Shown: in pieces, positions 1-9,049 of the stretch
Layout: the number at the start of each line of letters is the position of its first letter
Position numbering within the stretch: the first letter of the stretch is position 1
Assembly: GCA_051453625.1 (NCBI GenBank)
Contig: JBOZIK010000001.1
Span: 293,123,988-293,178,177, forward strand
Reading direction: 5' to 3'
Source of the DNA: Welwitschia mirabilis
Taxonomy: Eukaryota > Gnetophyta > Gnetopsida > Welwitschiales
Length of the DNA stretch: 54,190 nt
The notes under the pieces: model-generated
Told to the model about the DNA's origin: nothing
Databases searched by the model: none
What the model saw: the letters and a program-made list of their open reading frames with translations, nothing else
Position numbers and translations under genes: made by a program

Positions 1-534
1 CTCTTAAGGATGTTCCTAGCACTTTAATGCCCGATGATTTGGATATAACACATGGAAAAGAAGATGAGATAGAAGATACATGTCAGGAGCTATATGAGAA
101 GTGTGAAAAGCTAGATAAGAGAATAAATGAGTTAAACAAAATAGTAAAGTTTATTATGAAAGAAAAGAAGGTATTGAAAGAGAAATATAATGTACTCAAG
201 TTTGACAACATCAACCTACTTTTAAAGGTAAAAGATCTTTCTTTCTTTGTAAATAATTTTTCTAGTAGCTCTTCTAAATTAGAGAATATGCTTAGAGTAT
301 AGAATCCAACTAGAAACAAATCGTGCATTGGCTTTAGTTCATAAAAATTGCAAGGATATGTAAACTGAAAGGGTAAGTATATGCCTAATCTTTTGTTTAA
401 TTCTTGTACTAAATCTAGACATTTAAAGTATGTTTGTAAAGTAAGATAATTATTGCTTTTCTCTAAAATTGTAAATGCCTTGTCTTTTAAGTTTATTTCT
501 AAGAAAAGTATACTACCTAAGTCAAATAAAACTA
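1..534 (+). pseudogene. Copia Gag C-terminal fragment (copy A0)
   Basis: This is the tail of a Sirevirus-like Gag, collinear with 7590-8120 of copy B. Positions 27-302 read openly as a Lys/Glu-rich helical stretch (CQELYEKCEKLDKRINELNK and onward) that looks like a coiled coil. After a stop at 300 the frame is broken. A second CCHC knuckle remnant (SCTKSRHLKYVC, about 399-434) still has its second Cys, His and last Cys, while the first Cys reads Phe. Gag would form the particle and bind the RNA. The piece ends at a 100-N gap, after which the sequence jumps back to the Gag N-terminus, so this is either a separate tandem copy or a misplaced contig end. Confidence 0.75.
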
Positions 535-634
535 NNNNNNNNNNNNNNNNNNNNNNNNNNNNNNNNNNNNNNNNNNNNNNNNNNNNNNNNNNNNNNNNNN
601 NNNNNNNNNNNNNNNNNNNNNNNNNNNNNNNNNN
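535..634. other. Assembly gap (100 N), order uncertain
   Basis: The left flank is the late-Gag/second-knuckle part of a copia element. The right flank is the Gag N-terminal domain of another copy. The order is backwards for a single element, so the gap joins two copies or is a scaffolding error. Confidence 0.9.
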
Positions 635-1912
635 TAGCCATAGACAAGGTAAAAGATACCATTAATTCCCATGATCTTAATACAATTTTTTGTGCAGTAT
701 GTACAAATGAATTCAAGCAAATAGTGAACTGTAACAATGCTAAGGAAGCTTGAGACATTCTCAACGTAACACATGAAGGAACCTAAACTGTTAAACAAGC
801 TAAAATTCAGATGCTCATTTCTAAATTCGAAGATATTCATATGGATGAAGAAGAAACTTTGTAGGAATTTTTTTTCTAGACGTACAGATATTGTGAACTC
901 AATGGCAAGCCTCGGAGAACATATGGAGGAAAGAAAAGTAGTAAGAAAAGTTTTGAGATTACTACCCAAGAGATTCAAACCGAAAGTGATAGCTATTAGA
1001 GAAAGCAAAAACATTAATGTAATGGCATTGGAAGAACTTCACAGTAATTTGCAAACCTATGAGCTCAAGTTTATTAAAGATAAAAGAAAATATATTGCTT
1101 TAAAATGTGTGTAGGAAGACTATAGATTTGATAGATTAGATGAGAAATTTAATGATAATGAAGTGGCTCTTCTAGCTTGAAGATTCAAAGAATTCTTCAC
1201 AGAAAGAAAAAGGAAGGTGAATGGAGTAGGAATGCAAAGAGAAGTCATCAAAAACAAAGATGGGAGTAAGATAAGGGAAAAAAATCCAATGCTACTCATG
1301 TAAAGGATTTTAGACATATGATAAATGAGTGCCTCAACAGAAGGAGAGATAATAAAAAATCAAGGAATCTCTCATTCATGGCTACTTGGGACAATGAAGA
1401 TGATGAGGATGAGAAAAACTACTCGGATCATGAATTAGACAAAGATAGAAGGTTGTCTTTCATGGCTTTTGTGCTAACTTTCAAAGATGTTCCTAGCACA
1501 TCAATGCCTAATGCTTTGAATATGATAAATGAAGAAGAAGATAAGCTAGAAGACATATGTCAGAATCTGTATGAGGAGTGTAAAAAGCTAGCTAAGAGAA
1601 TAAATGAGTTGAATAAAATAGTGAATTCTATTACCAAAAAAAAGGACGTATTGAAAGAAAAATATAATGTACTCAAGTCTGATAATGTCAATCTACTTTC
1701 ATAGGTAAAAGATATTTATTTTTTTATAAATAAATTTTCTGATAGCTCTTCCAAATTAGAATAGATTCTTGGAGTATGGAAGCCCACTGGAGACAAATCA
1801 GGTATTGGATTTAGTTCAAATAAATGATAAGAATAGGTAAACTGGAAGAGTAAGTATGTGCTTAATCTTTTGTGTAATTTTTATGTAAATTTAAACATTC
1901 AAAGCCTTTTTG
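635..1912 (+). pseudogene. Copia Gag (copy A), UBN2-type, broken
   Basis: Gag of copy A, with its N-terminus lost in the gap. The UBN2-type Gag core is readable across frames: NTIFCAVCTNEFKQIVNCNN, then KVLRLLPKRFKPKVIAI near 940-1000 and LQTYELKF near 1052. The first zinc knuckle at 1290-1332 keeps all four ligands (C-x2-C-x4-H-x4-C, ending INEC) but has a one-base insertion at 1308-1311. A Lys/Glu-rich coiled-coil-like segment is open from 1318 to 1704. A second knuckle remnant near 1870-1912 is frameshifted. Two knuckles flanking a coiled coil fit the Sirevirus branch of copia. Role by family: RNA packaging and particle assembly. Many stops show it is dead. Confidence 0.85.
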
Positions 1913-2058
1913 TAAACTAAGACAATTAATGCTTTTCTCTAAAATTGTAAAAACCTTGTCTTTTATGTTTGTTCCTAAGAAAAGTATACCACCTAAGTCA
2001 AATAAAACTAAGTGAGTTAAAGCTAACAATCTTCAAAGTTTTCTGACACAGATAGCTT

Positions 2059-2575
2059 ACAGAGAACCACACATAAATAGTTGGTACCTAGATAGTGGTT
2101 TCTCAAGATATATTTCAGGAGAAAAATTAATCTTTTAAAACCTGAAGAACATAAATAATGGAGAAGTCATTGTTGGAAATAATAAAATAGTAAAAATAGA
2201 AGGTACTGGATGATTAAGGAAGGTGTATTACCTAAAGTTGATAATGTGCTCTATGTTAATGGACTAAAACATAATTTATTAACAGTGAGTTAACTTTGTA
2301 ATAAAGGTCATAGAATAATTTTTGATAAATTAAAATGCACTATTATAGATGAGAAAAAAAATGTTTCTATTTTTTTACAAAATGTATGAACAATACTTAT
2401 AGATTAGAGATTGATTTGATTGATCAATTATTCCATGCAAACTGTAATGCTAGGCCAAATTTTGATAGAACTGAGTATAATCTGGCAAATTTTGATGTTT
2501 CATTCCATGTCCATAATCAATCTAATAATCATAAAAATAATTTAGGGATTAAGTTATCATCCCTTGGCTGATTTC
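2059..2575 (+). pseudogene. Copia protease and pre-integrase remnant (copy A)
   Basis: The retroviral-type aspartic protease start reads SWYLDSGFSRYISGEK, with the catalytic DSG at 2091-2099; the usual Cys and His after it read Phe and Tyr. The GAG-pre-integrase stretch follows in broken frames (LYVNGLKHNLL, then LCNKGHRI, KCTIIDEK near 2330-2350) and runs into NTYRLEIDLIDQLFHANCNA. The open part at 2386-2571 ends at a stop after LGIKLSSLG. The normal HRRLGH, integrase core, RT and RNase H do not follow. The same ending occurs in copy B, so the truncation predates the two copies. Confidence 0.85.
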
Positions 2576-2877
2576 AAGGTGGTCAACTAGATCTAAGATT
2601 TGATCGACTAGATGTAATTAGTTAACTAGACTGAGAGCCTAGTAGCTCAAACACCTTCTAGTACTATAGACCCATGTCTTGATGAGTCGCCTAGAACCTT
2701 AATTCTCAAATTCATCCTATATCCCTTAATTTATAAAAGAGATAGAATCCTAACTTTATTTGATTATATTCTAGCCCTTTCTAGATATCAGATCTAGTGA
2801 GTTTCTTTTAAGATCTAGAGATCTTACTCCTAGATCTAGTAATTTTTATCAGTCCTTTTACTTGTAAGAGTGTTAGA
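2576..2877 (+). promoter_or_regulatory. Leader between truncated pol and ORF-X (copy A)
   Basis: Non-coding stretch collinear with 8685-9049 of copy B. It begins with motifs such as GGTCAACTAG (2581-2590) and GATCGACTAG (2602-2611), the same degenerate GTCGAC modules that fill the LTRs. It then holds AGATCTAG-rich sequence (2790-2850) up to the ORF-X ATG at 2878. A role as leader or internal promoter is inference only. Confidence 0.45.
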
Positions 2878-4307
2878 ATGACTACAAGCTCTTTTAGAAG
2901 AAGAACAAAGAAGGTTCCTTTAAGGAATCCAGTAATCTTCTACCAAGGAATGTTGAAAAAAAATATTGATAAGTTCTTTGAGAAGTTTAAGAAAAAGTTA
3001 GTGTGCTAAGAGTATTCAGTAGCTACATCAGAGCTCAAGGAACTCAGGGAAGTAATTCATCTCAAGCAAGATTAAGATCTTGACCACTTTTTATATGTTT
3101 TTGGTTTAGCTTATCCTTTTCTTATGAGGATGTTTTATTGTAATGCCTATTTTTATTATGATTATAGGATTCTTGAAACCCTTATTTTAGATAAAAGGTT
3201 AAGAGTAATGGCAAATCTTATCTCAAAGTTGAATGAGCTTTTAAGAGAAGACTATGAGGAGTTTTAACCTTTTAGAGACACCATGGAAGATAAGCCTACA
3301 GTTACCATGGAGCTTTATGATAGGATGCATAATTGTAAGCACACTTTGTATACCTCTTTGTTGAACCCCAAATGTCATTTTCTTCATTTNNNNNNNNNNN
3401 NNNNNNNNNNNNNNNNNNNNNNNNNNNNNNNNNNNNNNNNNNNNNNNNNNNNNNNNNNNNNNNNNNNNNNNNNNNNNNNNNNNNNNNNNNNNNNNNNNNN
3501 NNNNNNNNNNNNNNNNNNNNNNNNNNNNNNNNNNNNNNNNNNNNNNNNNNNNNNNNNNNNNNNNNNNNNNNNNNNNNNNNNNNNNNNNNNNNNNNNNNNN
3601 NNNNNNNNNNNNNNNNNNNNNNNNNNNNNNNNNNNNNNNNNNNNNNNNNNNNNNNNNNNNNNNNNNNNNNNNNNNNNNNNNNNNNNNNNNNNNNNNNNNN
3701 NNNNNNNNNNNNNNNNNNNNNNNNNNNNNNNNNNNNNNNNNNNNNNNNNNNNNNNNNNNNNNNNNNNNNNNNNNNNNNNNNNNNNNNNNNNNNNNNNNNN
3801 NNNNNNNNNNNNNNNNNNNNNNNNNNNNNNNNNNNNNNNNNNNNNNNNNATGCTTCTCTCATTATATTAAAGAATATGGCCCTGCGGCTAGAGTACCATA
3901 GAACTAGGACTTTATCCTACTCTATGCTTATCACTAGTATTTACTGCCATTTTTGAGTTACTTTTCATCTTAAGTTGGAAACTCTTTAGTCGATGTCATC
4001 CATTGGATGTGCAACCTTGTCTTGCATGCATATCTTTGCATCCTCTAATAAATTTTCTATTGCCACTTCTAAGAAAACATCTCCTAATGTGATTCTTTCA
4101 TATTTAAGATAGATTGTTTCTTGTACTAGACACATGAAAGAAGCCTTTATTGTAGCTAGATATGATATTGTAAATACCTCAACAGAGGCCTCTAGCTTAG
4201 CCTACATAGGAGGTAATGAGAAAGAATCAGAGGAAGACTCTAAAGAGAAAAAAGAAGAAGAAAAAAGTAATTTAATTAAATTAATTTTTGATTTAGATTA
4301 TGTTTAG
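2878..4307 (+). pseudogene. ORF-X, plant transposon protein/env-like family (copy A)
   Basis: The gene starts at ATG 2878 (MTTSSFRRRTKK, basic). It continues through RMFYCNAYFYYD (from about 3127), LRVMANLISKLNELL and EDYEEF (about 3250), CHFLH before a 460-N gap (3390-3849), then LSYSMLITSIYCHF (3911-3955), MSSIGCATLSCMHIF (about 3990-4034) and an acidic tail (about 4205-4265), ending at TAG 4305-4307. The order of these blocks matches what I recall of the putative plant transposon protein domain (Pfam PF20167), which includes env-like proteins of plant retroelements. The biochemical function is unknown. Internal stops (for example VC*EY, EEF*PF) show decay. It lies downstream of a pol remnant and upstream of the polypurine tracts, the place where Sireviruses carry their extra ORF. 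Confidence 0.72.
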
Positions 4308-4992
4308 TATTTTCTACTTTACCTTTGATGTCAAAAAGGGGAAAAATTAGTTATGTTTATCAGTTAAGTTTTAGTTGTATGCCTTGATGATTAATTTTTC
4401 TTTTCTTTATAATCTTTTCATGTTATATTTGTAATATTTTACTCATAATGTAATTTAGTTATCTATTTTAGCATAATCTTTATGTCATTTGGTATATCTC
4501 ATTTGGTAGTATAATATCATATGTGCTTATTGTGGAAAGCTTAAAATCATTATAACATTTAAAAATGAATCAAAATATTTATGACATCTAATTAAAATTA
4601 CATTATGATTATCATTGTGCTTTATTAATTTCTAAATTGTGCATAATTAAATTGGTTGCACTAAAAAGCATAAAATATTATTTGTTTAAAATACTTTAAC
4701 TTGTCTCAAACATGGATTATTCTTTAGCATTAAGTTAGGAGGAGAAAAGTTGATGTTTTTGACCACATATTTAAAGTTTATAATTCTTTTCCATTGATAT
4801 TAAATGGGGAGAAATTTAGAATTTGCATTAATTAAACATGATTTATATTTAATTTACATTTATTACTTAATATTATTTATATGGATTTATAAAAGGGGGA
4901 GTTATGTCTTACTAGAAAAAGAGATTAAAGATGAAATATTTGTTAATCTTGAAATTACTTATTTGTTTGCTATCAATGTCAAAGGGGGAGAT
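4308..4992 (+). other. 3' spacer with repeated polypurine tracts (copy A)
   Basis: AT-rich non-coding spacer between ORF-X and the LTR. Purine runs recur at about 4333-4345 (AAAAAGGGGAAAAA), 4738-4748, 4806-4814 and 4892-4900. The final tract AAAGGGGGAGAT abuts the LTR at 4993 and is the likely plus-strand primer. Multiple polypurine tracts before the 3' LTR are a known Sirevirus trait. The ORF at 4804-5013 runs into the LTR and is probably chance. Confidence 0.7.
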
Positions 4993-5658
4993 TGTTGGAT
5001 TATGTTTTACTAATTGATGTTAAACTAATGTATTGTGTATAGCAAAATTTGTGTATTTTGTGCAAAAGACTTTAAGGTTTTTACAGGTTGTAAGATAGNN
5101 NNNNAATGTGTATCAAAAACCTGCTTAATTATTTCATCCTCCAGAAAGGATTGACCAAATCCAAAAGCAGTCAATTACACTTGAAGCTGTTAAAGAAAAA
5201 TGGACTACATCCAGAGGAGTTTACTAAATTTTCATGAGGTCGATCAGACTTATAACTTGGAGAATTAGAGTCCTTGAACTAAATGGTATGGGGTCAACTA
5301 GATTTTCATGAGGTCATCCAGATTTGAAGACTTGATAAATAGTATTCCTAGACTGAGAGATAAGGGATCAACTATACTCAAGATGGTATTAATTAGACTA
5401 GGATCAACCAGACCTAGATGGAGTTGACTAAACATGGAGATGTAAAAACCTAAGATAATCAAATATTTTTCTTGTATAGCCTTTATAATTCATGGCACCA
5501 CATAGGGTCAACTGGATTTTTATGGGGTCGACTAAACTACATGGAAAAAAATTTTAAACATTATATATCTATTACCTAACCATTAGGTAGTCATTTTCTA
5601 GCTGTTTATAGCTATTGGGAATACAATTCAAATATACTAAACCCTAATAACCTTTCAT

Positions 5659-5667
5659 TATAAATAG
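5659..5667 (+). promoter_or_regulatory. LTR TATA box
   Basis: TATAAATAG, at the same place as TATAAATAG at 12130-12138 in the partner LTR, preceded in both by AAACCCTAATA. It is the probable core promoter for the element transcript. A second copy of this short stretch appears after the 100-N gap, at 5799. Confidence 0.6.
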
Positions 5668-5837
5668 CTAAGCCATAAAAACTAATTAATCTTTTAGANN
5701 NNNNNNNNNNNNNNNNNNNNNNNNNNNNNNNNNNNNNNNNNNNNNNNNNNNNNNNNNNNNNNNNNNNNNNNNNNNNNNNNNNNNNNNNNNNNNNNNNNAT
5801 AAATAGCTAAGCCACAAAAACCAATTAATCTTTTGGA
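5660..5837. other. 100-N gap with duplicated edges
   Basis: About 38 bases left of the gap (5660-5698) are repeated almost exactly on the right (5799-5837). In copy B the stretch occurs once, so the duplication is most likely two overlapping contig or haplotype ends left unmerged. Confidence 0.8.
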
Positions 5838-6097
5838 ACTACTTTCATTTGAAAAAATCATTTTGGATCTAAAAGTTTAAAGATATGTATTGGCATTGTT
5901 ATCATTTTTGTATCTTAGCTTCTACATCTCTGACTGGAGGAGATCTATCATTGGCATATATATTTCATTGAAAGTCAGGACTAGTACTTCATTAGGTGTA
6001 TTTCTATAAGATAAGAGCTCCATCTATTGTATTGAATATAGAAAGAGTGATACCTCTTCTTTTGAGGAATCACTACATTACTATCCTATTTGCTAAA

Positions 6098-6200
6098 GGT
6101 TGAGACTAGGCCTTGAAAAGTCTGTGCTATAGGTTGATACTAAGCCTTAAAAAGTCTATTCTAAAGGTTGATACTTAGTCTGGAAAAGTTCATTTGTAAA
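6098..6200 (+). repeat. 34-bp tandem repeat, 3 units, in LTR
   Basis: Units begin GGTTGAGACTAGGCCTTGAA, GGTTGATACTAAGCCTTAAA and GGTTGATACTTAGTCTGGAA, with a period of about 34 bases, followed by another GGTT. The partner LTR has four units (12430-12566). Confidence 0.85.
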
Positions 6201-6470
6201 GGTTATAGGTAAACTTGAAATACCTAGTAAAGTAAAAAATATTTGAAATCAAGCTTGGAAGAAGATAAACATTGAGAGTGAAGTAGGGAAGTTTTTCATT
6301 TCTGCTTTTAGTTTTTGATTATTTACTTTTAGTAGTTTATTATATTATGCACATCCTAGCATAATTTATTTACATGTGCAAGTTGTATTTCAAATAGATT
6401 TATTTCAAATTAATTACTGTGTTTTTGAAAGACTTATTCATCTCCCTCTAGGGTTCTCAATCCTATCATT

Positions 6471-6482
6471 TGATATAAGAGC
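6471..6482 (+). other. Primer-binding site, initiator Met tRNA type (copy B)
   Basis: TGATATAAGAGC matches the usual copia primer site TGGTATCAGAGC at 10 of 12 positions and lies two bases after the LTR end, as expected. Both changes fit decay towards A/T. Confidence 0.75.
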
Positions 6483-6533
6483 TAAGTTGAGTTAACATTG
6501 GATTTTGATCAATCTTGACCTTAGAACCCTAAA

Positions 6534-8035
6534 AATGAGTAATCCTTTTGATGTTTTTTCAATCAGTCATCTAGCTATGTTTGATGGGTTAAACTATGCT
6601 TATTGGAAAGATAGGATGAGAATATTTCTTATATCGCTAGATGCCAACATAGAAGAAGTCATTTACAAAGTTTATACTGTGCCTATGAGAACCCAAATTG
6701 ATGCAAATGGCAATACTATTCTAGTTCCCAAATCTCGAGACCAATGGATAGTTATAGATAAGTCAAAAGCTAGCATAGATGCCTATGCTCTTAATGCAAT
6801 TTTTTGTGTAGTATGTGTAAATGAATTTAAGTAAATAGTAAATTGTAATCATGCTAAGGAAGCTTGGGACATTCTTAAAGTAGCACATGAAGGAACCTTA
6901 ACTATTAAACAAGCTAAACTCTAGATGCTCATTTCTAAATTTGAAGATATTCATATGGATGAAGAAAAAACTTTATAAGAATTTTTTATTAGACTTATAG
7001 ATATTATAAACTTAATGATAAGACCCAGAGAATGATGAAGGAAAGAAAAGTGGTAATGAAAGTCTTTAGATCACTACCTAAGAGATTCAAATCAAAGGTA
7101 ATAGCCATTAAATAAATCAAGAACATTAATGCAATGGAATTAGAAGAACTTTAAAGTAATTTACAAACATATGAGCTCAAATTTATTAAAGATAAAAGAA
7201 AAGGTATTGCATTAAAATGTATGTAGCAAGACTATAGATCTAATAAATTAGATGATGAATTTGATGATGATGAAGTAGCTCTTCTAGCCAAAAGATTCAA
7301 AAAATTTCTTCATAGGAAGAAAAAGAAATTGAATCGAGTAGGAATGTAAAGAAAAGTCATCCAAAACAAAGATGGAAGCAAGAAAAGGCAAAATAAATCC
7401 AATGCCCCTCGTGAAAAGGATTTGGACATATAGCAAATGAGTACTCCAACACAAGAAGAGATAATAAAAAATTAAGAAGTCCCTTATTCATGACTACTTG
7501 GAATAATGAAGATGATGAAAATGAAAAAAATACTGAGATCATAAGTCAAATAAAGAGAGAAGGTTGTCTTTCATGGCTTTTGTGCCAACTCTCAAGGATG
7601 TTTCTAGCACTTTAATGGCTGATTATTTGGATAAAATAAATGAAAAAGAAGATGAGCTAGAAAGCACATGTCAAGAGTTATATGAGGAGTGTGAAAAGTA
7701 GCTAAGAGAATAAATGAATTGAACAAAGTAGTGAAGTCTATTACCAAAGAAAAGAAGGTATTAGAAGAGAAATACAATGTACTCAAGTATGAAAACATCA
7801 ACCTAGTTTCATAGGTAAAAAATATTTCTTTTATTATAAATAAATTTTCTAGGAGCTTTTCCAAATTAGAATAGATTCTTAGAGTATAGAAACCAACTAG
7901 AGACTAATTAAGTATTAGCTTTAGTTCATAAAAATCACAAGGACAGGTAGTCTAAAAGAGTAAGTATATGCCTGATCTTTTGTATAATTTTTATTGTAAA
8001 TCTAAAAATTTAAATCCTTTTTGTAAAGTAAAAAA
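6534..8035 (+). pseudogene. Copia Gag (copy B), UBN2-type, broken
   Basis: Start ATG 6534 (MSNPFDVFSISHLAMFDG), chosen because the same MSN start is seen in copy C. The in-frame ATG at 6505 lies in the leader. The DUF4219/UBN2-type N-terminus is plain: FDGLNYAYWKDRMRIFL, then NAIFCVVCVNEFK, a stop at 6832, and KEAWDILKVAHEGTLTIKQA. Zinc knuckle 1 at 7403-7444 has its second Cys as a TGA stop and its fourth as Tyr. A coiled-coil-like Lys/Glu segment follows (about 7620-7800). Knuckle 2 (about 7989-8030) reads Tyr for two Cys. Role by family: particle protein binding element RNA. It has at least ten stops or frameshifts. Confidence 0.87.
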
Positions 8036-8154
8036 AATAATGCTTTTCTATAAAACTGTAAATGCCTTACCTTTTAAGTTTGTTCCTAAGAAAAGTATAC
8101 TACCTAAGTCAAATAAGACTAAGTGAGCTAAAGTTAATAATCTTAAATCTTTTC

Positions 8155-8684
8155 TAACATAGATAGGTTATAGAGAATCACACATGAATAGTTGGTACCT
8201 AGACAGTGGTTGCTTAAGACATATGTTAGGAGAAAAATTAAGCTTTTAAAACCTAAAGAGCATAAATACTAGAGATGTCATTTTTGGAAACAATGAAACA
8301 ATAAAAATAAAAGGTATTGGATGCATCAAGGGAGGTATATTACCTAAACTTGATAATGTGTTCTATGTTAATAGATTGAAATACAATTTATTAAGTATAA
8401 GTCAAATTTATGACAAAGGTCATAGAATAAGATTTAAGAAATCAAAGTGCACTATTGTAGATGAGAAAATGAATGCTTCCATTTTTTCTGCAAAAGATGT
8501 GTATAATACTTATATATTAGAAATTAATTTGATTAATCAATTGTTTCATGAAAACTATAATAGTAGGTCAAATTTTGATAGATCTGAATATAATTTGGCA
8601 AATTATGATATTTTACCCCATGTCCATAATCAATCTGATAATTATAAAAATGATCTATGGATTAAGTTACTATTCCTTGGCTGA
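8155..8684 (+). pseudogene. Copia protease and pre-integrase remnant (copy B)
   Basis: SWYLDSGCLRHMLGEK has an intact catalytic DSG (8212-8220) with the following Cys and His kept. The pre-integrase part is open from 8358 to 8684: MFYVNRLKYNLLSISQIYDK, GHRIRFKKSKCTIVDEK, then VYNTYILEINLINQLFHE. It ends at a stop after KLLFLG, exactly as copy A does, with no HRRLGH box, integrase core, RT or RNase H. The protease would cut Gag and Pol. The open frame of about 108 residues is one of the longest in the array, but the Gag upstream is broken. Confidence 0.87.
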
Positions 8685-9049
8685 TTGCAAGATGATCAAT
8701 CAGATCTATGATTTGGTCGACTAGATGTAATCGGTTGATTAGATTGAGAGCCTCGTCACCCTAACCCCTTCTAGTACTATACACTTACATCTCAATGAGT
8801 TAACTGAAATCTCAAGCAGTTAATTAGACCTAATGGATTACAATGTAGAAGTATAGTCAGTGGACTCGATTTCTTTCTTAAATTCACCTTACATCCCTCA
8901 ATCTACAAAAGAGATAAAACCCTAACCTGATTTTATTATGTTCTAGCCCTTTCTAGCTCTCTGATCTAGTGAGTTTCTTTCAAGATCTAAAGATCTTGCT
9001 TCTAGATCTAGTGATTTTTCTTAGTTCTTTTACTTGTAAGAGTATTAGA
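8685..9049 (+). promoter_or_regulatory. Leader between truncated pol and ORF-X (copy B)
   Basis: Collinear with 2576-2877 but about 60 bases longer. It has the modules GATGATCAATCAGATCTATG and GGTCGACTAG (8714-8723), close to the LTR module GATCAACCAGATCTAAAAG. The function is not known; it may be a leader for a spliced or internally started ORF-X message. Confidence 0.45.

Larger units (their letters stand above)
4993..6468 (+). repeat. LTR shared by copies A and B
   Basis: It starts TGTTGGATTATG directly after the polypurine tract AAAGGGGGAGAT and ends CTCAATCCTATCA, followed by a primer-binding site. It is therefore at once the 3' LTR of A and the 5' LTR of B. Contents in order: an array of degenerate GTCGAC modules (about 5140-5545), a TATA box, a 34-bp tandem repeat (6098-6200), and a T-rich tail with TTTATTTCAAATTAATTA. 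It includes a 6-N gap (5099-5104) and a 100-N gap (5699-5798). The partner at 11461-12871 is collinear throughout. Confidence 0.88.

Noticed and set aside
83-328. Minus-strand frame opposite the Gag coiled coil
   Set aside because: Shadow of the plus-strand Lys/Glu-rich coding sequence; Ser/Leu/Phe-rich with no motif. The same applies to 7604-7864 and 1120-1317.
3283-3956. Long open frames across 3390-3849 and similar runs of N
   Set aside because: The length is produced by N; the real coding signal is only at the edges.
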